DNA of 64,000 nucleotides from Larkinella arboricola (GCF_003259745.1 NZ_QLMC01000005.1:1-64000); one strand, 5' to 3'; positions 1-8,936 are shown, numbered from the stretch's first letter. Numbers and translations: made by a program. Notes: generated by a model not told the origin, from the letters alone.

Positions 1-112
1 GGAGATGAGTCTTCTGTTGAAGGACGTTAGAGACGATGACGTGGATAGGCGGCAGGTGCAGGACGGGAGACCGTTACAGCCGAGCCGTACTAATGACCTG
101 AAGGCCGTAGCA
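1..112 (+). rRNA. 23S ribosomal RNA, 3' end (partial)
   Basis: The stretch ends in the conserved 23S 3'-terminal segment (GCCGTACTAATGACC at about 84-98), equivalent to the last bases of bacterial 23S rRNA. The gene enters from outside the window. The exact 3' end, about 107-116, is an estimate by analogy with E. coli. Short open frames on both strands here are rRNA artefacts. Confidence 0.88.
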
Positions 113-227
113 GTAGACCTTGTTGGTCAGGGCTTGTGATTGTGAATCTCTTTCTTCTTAAAGAGCTAAAAAAGAAACTACCATACGTTGTGGTCATCCT
201 TAGGGATGTCCAACGCAAGAGCTGGGA

Positions 228-338
228 TGGTGGTAAGGGTGCGGGGGAACACCTCTTCCCATACCGAACAGAGCCGTTAAGCCCCGTTACGCCGATGGTA
301 CTGGAGTCACTTCCGGGAGAGTAGGTTACCGCCACCAC
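228..338 (+). rRNA. 5S ribosomal RNA
   Basis: About 111 nt carrying the universal 5S core (CCGAACAGAGCCGTTAAGCC near 265-284) and the GATGGTACTG and GGGAGAGTAGGT segments. The ends pair as TGGTGGTAA with TTACCGCCACCA. It lies about 115 nt behind the 23S 3' end, the normal order of a bacterial rrn operon, and a terminator follows at once. Confidence 0.93.
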
Positions 339-349
339 AGATTTTTTCC

Positions 350-383
350 AAGTCCGCATCGGTTGAGATGCGGACTTTTTTTG
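350..383 (+). terminator. rrn operon terminator
   Basis: A perfect 10-bp stem AGTCCGCATC (351-360) / GATGCGGACT (367-376) with a 6-nt loop, followed by a T run. It lies 12 nt past the 5S gene, so it is an intrinsic terminator of the rRNA operon. Nothing further is recognisable between here and 674. Confidence 0.9.
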
Positions 384-673
384 TTCCTTCATTTTGGCTA
401 GCTACCAGACAAAATCAAAAGAGCTTAATGACAGCTGTTTATGGTTTTGGAAAGCCGGGCATGCCTATCTACCGGTGGCTGGTATTTTCAACCAACGGTC
501 ATGTCGTTATGTCGTACGTCTGACTGCACTATTAATCAATCTTTTTAAGACGTTGCTCTGATGATACTTAGTGGCTCACATGCCTCAACAGGGTCGCTTT
601 AAGCTTACGGACAGCATATAAAAGCTCATTAGGTACTGTTTCTTTTGTCAGGAGAATAGAATTTCAAGCCTTA

Positions 674-2332
674 TTAAGGTTTGGCCTGAACAAGGGGGCG
701 AACCAAGACATAATAATTCGGATCACTGGTCAGAGCGGTAACGCCCGGCGTGGGCAACGTTTGCCACTGGGTGGTTGGCTTAAGAAGTGTGTTAGGACCG
801 GTTTGGTTGAAGCAGACCTGCAACGGCATGTCAAAACCACTTACACAATTCGTCCAGCGGTATTGTAGCTTATTGTTAACAAGACGGTATTCCAGCGTCG
901 GAATGCGGGTGTCACGCAGGTACTGATCAAAAACCTTCTGAAAGTTGATGCCCGATTGGTGGCTAATGTATTCCTCTATTTGCTTTCCTTCTACGGTTTG
1001 ATGGTAAAACGTTTTGTTCATGCCCCGCAGGATCGCCCGCCACTTCTCGTCATCGCCAATAATTTGACGAATGGTATGCAACAAATTGCCACCCTTATAA
1101 TACATGTCGCCGGAACCGGAATGATTCACATTATAAATACCAACAATCGGCCGGTCATTGCGAATCAAGGCGCGGCAACCTGTTACATAAGCGGCTCCGG
1201 CATCTTTGCCATAATAATATTCGGTATACAGATTCTCGGAATAATTGGTGAAACTTTCGTGTATCCACATATCGGCCACATCCTTATATGTGATGTTATT
1301 GGCAAACCATTCATGACCGGATTCGTGGATAATGATGAAATCCCACAGCAGGCCAAAACCCGTACCGGACAAATCTTTTCCTAAATAACCGTTCTGGAAG
1401 CGGTTGCCATACGTTACGGAACTTTGGTGCTCCATACCTAGATATGGCGTTTCAACCAGCTTATAACCGTCTTCGTAAAAAGGATAAGGCCCAAACCAGT
1501 GTTCAAAAGCTCTGAGCATCGGTTTTACCTGCTGAAACTGCCGACGCGCCGAATCTTCGTGTTCACTCAGTGCATAGAACGTCAGATCCAGTTTCCCTTT
1601 TTCGCCTTGTAACGTATCCGACCAGTGGATGTAATCGCCTACGTTGAGATTGACACCGTAATTATTGATCGGATTGCTAACAAACCAGTCAAACGTATGC
1701 GTACCGTCGTTATGCTCCGTAACCCGACGCAGCCGCCCGTTAGAAACATCGGTAAGGTCTTTCGGAACGGTTACGCTGATCAGCATACTGTCGGGCTCGT
1801 CGTACATGTGATCTTTGCACGGCCACCACGAACTGGCCCCTAAACCTTGGCAGGCCGTGGCGATAAACCATTTACCGGCTTTGTCACGCTTCCAGACAAA
1901 ACCACCATCCCAGGGCGCACGTTTGGCTTTTCTGGGCTGTCCGGCATAGTAGACTTCAACGGATTCGGTTTTTCCGGTAACCTGTTTTTTCTGAAGCGTA
2001 ATAAAATAGGCGTTGCCGTCCTGCCGGAAAGCCAGTTCTTTTCCATCCTGAATAACTTTTTGAACCTTTAGCGGACGCTGAAGATCGACCTGCATGATTT
2101 GGTTGGGTTGTAAAACCCGGTATCGAATGGTGGTGCTACCACTGATTGCACTGTCGGCGGTGTTGAGTTTTACCTGCAAATGATAATAGGCCAAATCCCA
2201 CCAGATTCGCTCTGGGGTAATAGAACCACGCAGCGTGTCATCGTGCGTAAACGCAAACTTTTGGGCCGAGACCGTTAGGGATATAAACAGACCCGCGAAG
2301 AGCCAGACTATTTTATGGAGCGTATTCATCAT
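674..2332 (-). CDS. secreted M1-family zinc aminopeptidase
   Basis: A 552-aa protein with an N-terminal signal peptide (cleavage after VSAQ, about residue 24), so it acts outside the cytoplasm. The zinc site is complete: HESGH at 336-340 with the third ligand Glu359 in WIHESFTNYSE. The exopeptidase motif is GMEHQ (299-303) rather than the usual GAMEN, so the residue after the Glu that binds the peptide amino terminus is unusual. It probably trims amino-terminal residues from peptides. It is the last gene of a tight minus-strand group behind a DPP-IV-like peptidase (39-nt gap) and an AraC regulator, suggesting co-expression for peptide use. Substrate range cannot be read from the sequence. Confidence 0.88.
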   Translation of the reverse strand: MMNTLHKIVWLFAGLFISLTVSAQKFAFTHDDTLRGSITPERIWWDLAYYHLQVKLNTADSAISGSTTIRYRVLQPNQIMQVDLQRPLKVQKVIQDGKELAFRQDGNAYFITLQKKQVTGKTESVEVYYAGQPRKAKRAPWDGGFVWKRDKAGKWFIATACQGLGASSWWPCKDHMYDEPDSMLISVTVPKDLTDVSNGRLRRVTEHNDGTHTFDWFVSNPINNYGVNLNVGDYIHWSDTLQGEKGKLDLTFYALSEHEDSARRQFQQVKPMLRAFEHWFGPYPFYEDGYKLVETPYLGMEHQSSVTYGNRFQNGYLGKDLSGTGFGLLWDFIIIHESGHEWFANNITYKDVADMWIHESFTNYSENLYTEYYYGKDAGAAYVTGCRALIRNDRPIVGIYNVNHSGSGDMYYKGGNLLHTIRQIIGDDEKWRAILRGMNKTFYHQTVEGKQIEEYISHQSGINFQKVFDQYLRDTRIPTLEYRLVNNKLQYRWTNCVSGFDMPLQVCFNQTGPNTLLKPTTQWQTLPTPGVTALTSDPNYYVLVRPLVQAKP

Positions 2333-2371
2333 GAGGGTTTTAAGACAAAAAGAAACTTCAGGTAGTGGCCA

Positions 2372-4549
2372 TTAACGCGGTCCCGGAGGGCAGTGCTCCA
2401 GCAAGTACCTAGTGTAAAGAGTACGAAGGTGCTGGTTAGTCCCTTCGCCTTCGGAAATGCTGTGCGTGCGGTTCGGGTACGGCATGACCTGGAATTGCTT
2501 GTTGTGCTTCACTAACTCGTCAATCAAGACTTCGGCATTGGAATAATGAACATTGTCGTCACCCGTGCCGTGGATGTAGAGCAGATTACCCCGCAAATTT
2601 TTGGCGTAGGTGATGGGGGACCCGGCCACAAAATCCTCCCGGTTTTCCTGCGGTAAGCCCATATACCGTTCCTGATAGATATTATCGTAAAAGAGCTGGT
2701 TGCCAACAGCCGCGATAGAAATACCGGTTTTGTAAATCTGCGGATATTGAAACAGCAGATGAAGGGTCGTAGAACCGCCCCCGCTCCAGCCCCAGACGGC
2801 TACCCGGCTCGTATCCAGATAAGCGCGTTGTTCGAAAAGCTTTTTAGCACCCATCGCCTGATCGCGCACATTGATCCGTCCGATTTGCCGGTATATGGCT
2901 TTGCGCCAGGCTGTGCCCTTGAGCGAGGGGGTTCCGCGGTTGTCCAGGGCAACGTAGCAGTAACCGGCTTTGGCCATATCGCCGTCGAAGAGGTTGTTGT
3001 AACCCGCCGAAAATACGTCATTCGTGGTTGTGCTGGCGGGTTCGCCGTAGACGTAAAAAACCACCGGATATTTCTTGGTGCTATCGAAATTGGCGGGTTT
3101 CTGCATCCAACCGTCCAGCGTAATACCGTCGTCAGTTTTTACCTTGAAAAACTCCACATTCCGGGGTGTTTGTGCATTGGCTGCCGGACGGGATGTAGCG
3201 GCTCGCAGCACCTGATGATCGGACAGCCGAATCCAGTTGCTCGTCATCGGCGTTAGGTGACTGTTGAACGAATGCAGGGCAAACTGTCCACCGGGGGCCA
3301 TATTGTAGGAATGCGTACCAACCTGATTGACCGGAGAAAGACGTTCCAGCTTGCCTTTGCCGTCCATTTTAGTACGGAACAAATACCGTTGGGTGGGGTT
3401 GGAAGGCGAAGCGATGAAATAGATGTAGCGATTTCGTTCGTCAATGGAACTGATGCTGGCGATGTCGTACGAACCCGGCGTGAGCAGGACTTCTTTTTTG
3501 CCGTCGCGACTTACTTGGTAGAGATGCCGCCAGCCGTCTTTTTCGGATACCCAGACAAACGATTTACCTCCTTCGAGCCACGGCCAGCCTCCCGGTGCTA
3601 CGGCTTCGGCATCAATCCAGGTGTCGCTGTTTTCGCGGTGAATAGGAGTAATAGAACCACTGGACGGCTGAGCCACGAACAGAATGCTTTGGTTTTGTTT
3701 ACGATTCAACTGCTCAATAATCAGGTCATTGCCCGTCGGAAACCACTCCATCCGGACCAGATAGTGTTGCTGCGGATCGCCCGGAATAGCCAGCCAACGG
3801 GTTTCACCGCCGGTAGCCTGTACCACTCCCACGCGGGCCGGTGACGGTGATTCGCCCACTTTCGGATATTCAACGGGGATAACGCGGGAATAGATCGAAT
3901 CGGTGGTATTCAGCATCAGATAATCGCGGATGGCACTGGCGTCAATTTGCCAGTAGGCAATCTGCTTACTGTCCGGACTCCAGCGAAAACCGTCACGGCA
4001 ACCAAATTCTTCTTCGTAGGCCCAGTCGAATGTGCCGTTGATGCGTTTACGGGTACCGTCAGTGGTCAGTGGCGTAGTCTGGCCACTTACCACATCCTCC
4101 ACAAACAGATTGTTCTTACTCACATAAGCCACTTTTGTACCATCGGGCGACAGCTTGGCGTAGAGCAACGACTGGCTCGGCTGGCCTTTTCCGACCTGCC
4201 GCAATTGATTTGTCTTCCGGTTGAGCAGGTAATAATCGCCCCGGCTGTTATACCGCCAGACGCGGGCGGTGTTCGTGAAAATCAAAACCACTGATGAATC
4301 CGGGTTGAACGCAAAGCCGGCGATGCTCAACGGTTTTCCGGATCCTGACGGCGTTAGTTGTTCTTTCGTAACCAGCGGTGTTTCACGTCCGGATACCACA
4401 TCGGTCCGCAGGATGGATTCCCGGTTGGACGACAGATACGCCTTGCCGTCGGGTGTCCAGCGGATGCTCTGGAACTGAGCCTGCAAAGTCTGAGTAAAAC
4501 CAGTAAACAGAATGCAGATGAAAAATAAGATTCTGAAATTTAGCGTCAT
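2372..4549 (-). CDS. dipeptidyl-peptidase IV-type serine peptidase (family S9)
   Basis: A 725-aa protein with a signal peptide, the eight-bladed DPP-IV N-terminal propeller and a C-terminal alpha/beta hydrolase. FDWAYEEEF matches the double-Glu loop that anchors the substrate amino terminus in DPP-IV enzymes. The triad is visible: Ser589 in GWSGGG (usually GWSYGG), Asp664/665 in GTGDDNVH, and His696 in NRTHSIS. Such enzymes release Xaa-Pro, and often Xaa-hydroxyproline, dipeptides. The start lies 4 nt after the AraC stop, so the two genes are probably co-transcribed. The hydroxyproline catabolic genes across the divergent promoter suggest the target is proline/hydroxyproline-rich protein such as collagen or plant extensin (inference). 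Confidence 0.9.
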   Translation of the reverse strand: MTLNFRILFFICILFTGFTQTLQAQFQSIRWTPDGKAYLSSNRESILRTDVVSGRETPLVTKEQLTPSGSGKPLSIAGFAFNPDSSVVLIFTNTARVWRYNSRGDYYLLNRKTNQLRQVGKGQPSQSLLYAKLSPDGTKVAYVSKNNLFVEDVVSGQTTPLTTDGTRKRINGTFDWAYEEEFGCRDGFRWSPDSKQIAYWQIDASAIRDYLMLNTTDSIYSRVIPVEYPKVGESPSPARVGVVQATGGETRWLAIPGDPQQHYLVRMEWFPTGNDLIIEQLNRKQNQSILFVAQPSSGSITPIHRENSDTWIDAEAVAPGGWPWLEGGKSFVWVSEKDGWRHLYQVSRDGKKEVLLTPGSYDIASISSIDERNRYIYFIASPSNPTQRYLFRTKMDGKGKLERLSPVNQVGTHSYNMAPGGQFALHSFNSHLTPMTSNWIRLSDHQVLRAATSRPAANAQTPRNVEFFKVKTDDGITLDGWMQKPANFDSTKKYPVVFYVYGEPASTTTNDVFSAGYNNLFDGDMAKAGYCYVALDNRGTPSLKGTAWRKAIYRQIGRINVRDQAMGAKKLFEQRAYLDTSRVAVWGWSGGGSTTLHLLFQYPQIYKTGISIAAVGNQLFYDNIYQERYMGLPQENREDFVAGSPITYAKNLRGNLLYIHGTGDDNVHYSNAEVLIDELVKHNKQFQVMPYPNRTHSISEGEGTNQHLRTLYTRYLLEHCPPGPR

Positions 4550-4553
4550 AACT

Positions 4554-5417
4554 TTAAAAAAGGGCTTTAACGTATTGTCCTGGTGTCAGGTGGGTAATGA
4601 GTTTAAACTGTCGGTTAAAATTGGATAAGTTGGTGTAACCACACGAAAAGGCAATCTGGCTGATGGGCAATTTCGATTCCTGTAACAGGCGGCAGGCGTG
4701 TTCAATCCGTACCTCATTGAGCAATTGCGAAAACGTTTTTCGGGTATGAAGTCGAAAAAACCGGCAAAACGCACTGGGCGTCAGGTGGGCCTGAGCGGCT
4801 ACTTCTTCCAGCGTAATGGGAGCGGCATAGTGGTTCAGAATATAGGTAAAGACATTATCGAGCCGCTGGTGATCGTCGGGGCGCCGGGCCTGCTCGTAAG
4901 CCGTAATGGACAGAATCTCGCGCCGGGGGTCGGATGCCATGCCGTCGAGAACCGTCAGCAGCGTCATCAACTGCTCGAAAGGCCGGAGCTTGTGCAACTG
5001 TTCCATGCGGGTCGTTAGAAAAGCCGCTTCGTTGAAGCGAATCCGAACACCGTGCCGGGCTTCCTGAAAGAGCGGGTCGAGGTGGTCGAGTTCGGGCATT
5101 CCGAAAACCGTTTGTTTGAGATGCTCTGGTCGCAGATAAACCGAGTACGACAAAGCCCGGTGGGGCGTATCCGGTATAAAATAGTCGGGATCATTCCGGA
5201 AAACGTGCGGCAGGTTAGCCCCTAGTAATAAAAGGTCATAAGGCCGAAACCGGTCGATGCGGTCGCCCACAACCTGCGTTCCCACACTTTCCTTGATTAA
5301 CGTCAGCTGCAATTCCGGATGAAAATGAAGCCGGTCATAAAAATGCGGGCCGTCGTCGACCTGCACCCGAAACGAGCGATCATCTACCGTTGGAACCCGA
5401 AACAGCAGCGGCTTCAT
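4554..5417 (-). CDS. AraC-family transcriptional regulator
   Basis: A 287-aa protein with an N-terminal cupin-like sensing domain (histidines in YDRLHFHPELQ, about residues 28-38) and a C-terminal double helix-turn-helix of AraC type (about 185-285, with ITLEEVAAQAHLTPSAFCRFF and the signature ISQIAFSCGYTNLSNFNRQFK). It is the first gene of the minus-strand group with the two peptidases and is divergent from the hydroxyproline operon at 5699. That is the classic placement of a local activator. A pair of direct repeats in the gap (5540-5570) fits its expected binding geometry. The ligand may be hydroxyproline or a derivative (inference). Confidence 0.9.
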   Translation of the reverse strand: MKPLLFRVPTVDDRSFRVQVDDGPHFYDRLHFHPELQLTLIKESVGTQVVGDRIDRFRPYDLLLLGANLPHVFRNDPDYFIPDTPHRALSYSVYLRPEHLKQTVFGMPELDHLDPLFQEARHGVRIRFNEAAFLTTRMEQLHKLRPFEQLMTLLTVLDGMASDPRREILSITAYEQARRPDDHQRLDNVFTYILNHYAAPITLEEVAAQAHLTPSAFCRFFRLHTRKTFSQLLNEVRIEHACRLLQESKLPISQIAFSCGYTNLSNFNRQFKLITHLTPGQYVKALF

Positions 5418-5539
5418 CAGACTAGGCTAAAGCAGGAATCGAAACAGAAAGCCGTCGTGGAGCATAGCGTCATGGAGGAGTCGGTTGTTAGGGTGATGAA
5501 GTGAAACAAAGTAACAAAAGAAATGGGAATTGATACTTG

Positions 5540-5570
5540 ATTGGTCAATTTTTTATGGTTAATTGATCAA
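5540..5570. promoter_or_regulatory. candidate AraC operator: direct repeat in divergent promoter region
   Basis: ATTGGTCAA (5540-5548) and ATTGATCAA (5562-5570) are direct repeats whose starts are 22 bp apart, about two helical turns, the spacing typical of AraC-family half-sites. They lie in the 281-bp gap between the AraC gene and the hydroxyproline genes. A weak promoter candidate for the plus strand is TTTG at 5603-5606 and CAACTTTG at 5632-5639. Its 25-bp spacer is longer than the Bacteroidetes norm, so it is only a suggestion. Confidence 0.45.
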
Positions 5571-5698
5571 ACTGGCAAAAAAAATACTAGAACTAATCAA
5601 TCTTTGTGTAGTAGCGCCCTCATTAATTTACCAACTTTGTTCTGGCTGAATTGTCCAACTACTCTCTATTTCGTTAAACTGATTTATCCTCAAATCTC

Positions 5699-6610
5699 AT
5701 GGCAACTTCTGTACGCTGGCAAGGTGTTTACCCTGCGCTCCTGACGCCGTTTACGGCTTCCGATGAACTCGATCTTCCGCTGTTTGTCAAAAATCTTCAC
5801 GCCCAGCTCGACGCTGGCGTACACGGACTGATCATTGCCGGATCGCTGGGGGAAGTCAGCACGCTGACCGGTTCAGAAAAAGTGGCGTTGCTGGAATCGG
5901 CGCTGGAAACCGTCAATGGCCGGGTACCGGTGATTATGAACATTGCTGAAACCACCACCCGTGAAGCCGTGCGGGGCGCGCGGGAAGCGGAAGAAAAAGG
6001 AGCCGACGGCCTGATGCTGTTGCCGCCCATGCGGTATTTTGCCGACGCCCGCGAAACCGTTGAGTTTTTCAAGGCGATTGCCCAGGAAACGTCGCTGCCG
6101 ATCATGATTTACAATAACCCGATCGATTACAAGATCATGACCACCGTGACCATGTTTGAAGAACTGGCCAAGCTGTCCAATATTCAGGCTGTCAAGGAAT
6201 CGACCCGCGATTTGACCAACATCGCCCGGATGCGGAATGCGTTCGGCGACCGTTACCGGCTGCTCGGTGGGGTGGATACGCTCGCGCTGGAATCGCTGTC
6301 GGCGGGTGCCGATGGCTGGGTGGCCGGTCTGGTCGATGCGTTCCCGCTGGAAACCGTTACACTGTATGATCTGGTGAAAGCGGGCCGGATGGACGAAGCC
6401 CGGAGCTTGTATTTCTGGTTTATGCCGCTGCTGGAATTGGACATTCAGCCGAAACTTGTGCAATACATCAAACTGGCCGCAACGGCTACCGGCATCGGTT
6501 CCGAATACGTCCGCGCACCCCGCCTGACGCTGGTGGGCGAAGAACGGGAACGGGTTTTGGGCATCATTGAAGCGGCCCTGGCCGTTCGGCCCAGCCTGCA
6601 AACGGCGTAA
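5699..6610 (+). CDS. DapA/NAL-family lyase, likely Pyr4H2C deaminase of hydroxyproline catabolism
   Basis: A 303-aa TIM-barrel protein of the dihydrodipicolinate synthase / N-acetylneuraminate lyase family. GSLGE (48-52), the Tyr138 of YNNP and the Schiff-base Lys166 of VKEST are all in place. True DapA is not expected beside a hydroxyproline epimerase and a D-amino-acid oxidoreductase. The better assignment is 1-pyrroline-4-hydroxy-2-carboxylate deaminase, which yields 2-oxoglutarate semialdehyde. This rests on gene context, because the family fold alone does not fix the substrate. ATG at 5699 has no obvious ribosome binding site. The next gene starts 45 nt downstream. Confidence 0.8.
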   Translation: MATSVRWQGVYPALLTPFTASDELDLPLFVKNLHAQLDAGVHGLIIAGSLGEVSTLTGSEKVALLESALETVNGRVPVIMNIAETTTREAVRGAREAEEKGADGLMLLPPMRYFADARETVEFFKAIAQETSLPIMIYNNPIDYKIMTTVTMFEELAKLSNIQAVKESTRDLTNIARMRNAFGDRYRLLGGVDTLALESLSAGADGWVAGLVDAFPLETVTLYDLVKAGRMDEARSLYFWFMPLLELDIQPKLVQYIKLAATATGIGSEYVRAPRLTLVGEERERVLGIIEAALAVRPSLQTA

Positions 6611-6655
6611 CATTTCTCTCTACGCATTCTGAAAAAACGGTTTTTAACCAGTTTT

Positions 6656-7657
6656 ATGAATTATCATTTTTTCTGCATCGACGCGCACACCTGCGGCAAT
6701 CCGGTGCGGGTGGTAACGGGGGGCAGCATTCCGCACCTGACCGGGGCAACCATGAGCGAAAAGCGGCAGCATTTTCTGCGCGATTACGACTGGATTCGGA
6801 AGAGTCTGATGTTTGAACCGCGCGGACACGATATGATGTCGGGCAGTATTCTGTATCCGCCAACCGACCCGGCCAACGACGTGGGCGTGCTGTTCATCGA
6901 AACCTCGGGCTGTCTGCCCATGTGCGGCCACGGCACCATCGGTACGGTTACGGTGGCTATTGAGCAGGGCTTGGTGGTTCCAAAAACGCCGGGTGTCCTG
7001 AACCTCGAAGTCCCCGCCGGACTGGTGCGCGCTGAATACCGTCAGGAAGGCCGGAAGGTAAAATCCGTCAAGATTACCAACGTCAAGTCGTATCTGGCGG
7101 CTGAAAACCTGACGGTCGAGTGTCCGGAGTTGGGGACGCTGACGGTGGACGTGGCCTATGGCGGCAATTTTTACGCCATCGTAGACCCGCAACCCAATTT
7201 CCCCGGCTTGCAGCATTTCAAGGCCGAACAGCTCATTGCCTGGGCGCGGGTGATGCGGCAGCGGATGAATGAGCAATATAGCTTTGTGCATCCCGAAAAC
7301 CCGACGATCAACGGTCTGAGCCACATTTTGTGGACGGGTGAACCGCTGGCGACTACATCGACGGCTCGCAATGCGGTTTTTTACGGCGATAAGGCCATCG
7401 ACCGTTCGCCCTGCGGCACCGGCACCTCGGCACGGCTGGCGCAGTGGTACGCCAAAGGCTGGCTCAAACCCGGTCAGGATTTTGTGCACGAAAGCATCAT
7501 TGGTTCCATTTTTACGGGCCGGATTGAGCAGGAAACCGAACTGGCGGGGAAGTCGGCTATTGTGCCGAGCATCGAGGGCTGGGCGATTATTCACGGTTAC
7601 AACCACCTTATTCTGGACGAGGACGATCCGTACGTACACGGTTTTCAGGTAATATGA
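6656..7657 (+). CDS. 4-hydroxyproline 2-epimerase (proline racemase family)
   Basis: A 333-aa proline-racemase-fold enzyme that interconverts trans-4-hydroxy-L-proline and cis-4-hydroxy-D-proline. The two catalytic cysteines expected for an epimerase are both present: Cys90 in PMCGHGTIG and Cys253 in DRSPCGTGTSA. A Thr in place of the second Cys would have indicated a dehydratase. HTCGNPVRVV near the N-terminus is the other family signature. The stop overlaps the start of the next gene (ATGA, 7654-7657), so the two are translationally coupled. Cytoplasmic, no signal peptide. Confidence 0.92.
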   Translation: MNYHFFCIDAHTCGNPVRVVTGGSIPHLTGATMSEKRQHFLRDYDWIRKSLMFEPRGHDMMSGSILYPPTDPANDVGVLFIETSGCLPMCGHGTIGTVTVAIEQGLVVPKTPGVLNLEVPAGLVRAEYRQEGRKVKSVKITNVKSYLAAENLTVECPELGTLTVDVAYGGNFYAIVDPQPNFPGLQHFKAEQLIAWARVMRQRMNEQYSFVHPENPTINGLSHILWTGEPLATTSTARNAVFYGDKAIDRSPCGTGTSARLAQWYAKGWLKPGQDFVHESIIGSIFTGRIEQETELAGKSAIVPSIEGWAIIHGYNHLILDEDDPYVHGFQVI

Positions 7658-8901
7658 AACACATCGGCATCATTGGGGGCGGGGTGATCGGGTTATGCTC
7701 CGCGTATTACCTGAACAAAGCCGGGTATCGGGTAACGGTTTTTGATAAAAATCCCATTACCGACGGCTGCTCGTTCGGGAATGCCGGGATGATCGTGCCG
7801 AGCCACATTATTCCGCTGGCGCAGCCGGGCATGATCGCCAAAGGAATGCGGATGCTGATGCGTCCGACCAGTCCGTTCTACATCAAACCGCGTCTGAGTG
7901 CCGATCTGCTGCGCTGGGGCTGGCTGTTTTACAAACACTCGACCCCCGAACACGTGGAGCGGTCCATTCCGGCTTTGCGGGACATTAGTCTGTTGAGCAA
8001 AAAACTTTATCAGGAACTGGCCCGGACCGACGGTTTATCGTTTGGCTGGGAGGAAGTGGGTTTGTTGATGCTTTACAAAACCGCATCGGCTGAACACGAA
8101 ATGGCCGAAGAAGCCGAGGTTGCCAACCGGGCGGGTATTGAAGCCCGGCAATTGTCCGGAGCGCAGGTGCAGGAACTGGAGCCGAACGTTCGGGTAAATG
8201 TGCGGGGGGCGGTTTATTTCCCCGGTGATGCCCATTTGAATCCGGGCCAATTGATCCGGTCGCTGGTGGGTTATCTGAAAAAGCAGGGTGTAACTGTGAT
8301 GGAAGGGCAGGAAGTTACCGGTTTTGGTCGGTCGGGTTCCCGCATTACGTCGGTGCGGACAACGGCTGCCGAATATTCCGTTGATGAACTGGTGATTGCC
8401 GCCGGAGCCTGGTCGCCGGGGCTGACGCGGCTGTTGGGCGTGTCACTGCCGTTGCAGGGAGGTAAGGGCTACAGTTTTATGGTGCAGAATCAGCAACCGA
8501 ACATCCGAGTTCCGGCCATTATGCTCGAAGCCCGCGCGACGGCTACGCCGATGGGGCCGGATTTGCGGTTTGCCGGAACGCTCGAAGTGGCCGGAACGGA
8601 CCTGTCGGTGAACATGAACCGGGTGCGGGGAATTGTTAACTCCATTCAGAATTATTACCCGGAGTTACCCGCCGACTTGCCGGACGTATCGAAAGTGTGG
8701 AGCGGATTGCGCCCCTGCTCACCCGACGGCTTACCGTATATCGGTCGGATGACGGGTTTTGAAAACCTGACGCTGGCGACAGGGCACGGTATGATGGGCG
8801 TTAGCCTGGGACCGGCCACGGGAAAGCTGGTGGCAGATTGCATCGGAAACCGTACGCCGGAGTTGGAAATAAGTGCTTTTAGCCCGTTGCGGTTTTCGTA
8901 A
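7654..8901 (+). CDS. FAD-dependent D-amino-acid (D-hydroxyproline) oxidoreductase
   Basis: A 415-aa DAO-family flavoprotein. The dinucleotide-binding motif GIIGGGVIG is at residues 4-12, and the C-terminal FAD-contact motif is HGMMGVSLGPATGKLVAD. Coupled by a 4-bp overlap to the epimerase, it most likely oxidises cis-4-hydroxy-D-proline to the pyrroline that the DapA-family enzyme deaminates. This gives three consecutive pathway steps in one operon. The last step, 2-oxoglutarate semialdehyde dehydrogenase, is not found in the window. D-proline or other D-amino acids are alternative substrates. Confidence 0.88.
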   Translation: MKHIGIIGGGVIGLCSAYYLNKAGYRVTVFDKNPITDGCSFGNAGMIVPSHIIPLAQPGMIAKGMRMLMRPTSPFYIKPRLSADLLRWGWLFYKHSTPEHVERSIPALRDISLLSKKLYQELARTDGLSFGWEEVGLLMLYKTASAEHEMAEEAEVANRAGIEARQLSGAQVQELEPNVRVNVRGAVYFPGDAHLNPGQLIRSLVGYLKKQGVTVMEGQEVTGFGRSGSRITSVRTTAAEYSVDELVIAAGAWSPGLTRLLGVSLPLQGGKGYSFMVQNQQPNIRVPAIMLEARATATPMGPDLRFAGTLEVAGTDLSVNMNRVRGIVNSIQNYYPELPADLPDVSKVWSGLRPCSPDGLPYIGRMTGFENLTLATGHGMMGVSLGPATGKLVADCIGNRTPELEISAFSPLRFS

Positions 8902-8906
8902 AAATG

Positions 8907-8936
8907 ACCGTTAACTCGATAAAAAACGGTTTTTTT
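8907..8936 (+). terminator. weak intrinsic terminator candidate after the hydroxyproline operon
   Basis: ACCGTT (8907-8912) pairs with AACGGT (8925-8930), with a 12-nt loop followed by seven T. The stem is only 6 bp, so this is a weak call. Confidence 0.4.

Noticed and set aside
90-392. Open frames on both strands over the rRNA stretch (90-392 minus and 136-324 plus)
   Set aside because: They overlap the 23S end, the 5S gene and the terminator; the bases are explained by RNA structure.
6644-7639. A 331-codon minus-strand frame opposite the epimerase gene
   Set aside because: Shadow of the plus-strand coding sequence, which has catalytic motifs; the shadow is Arg/His-rich with no domain.
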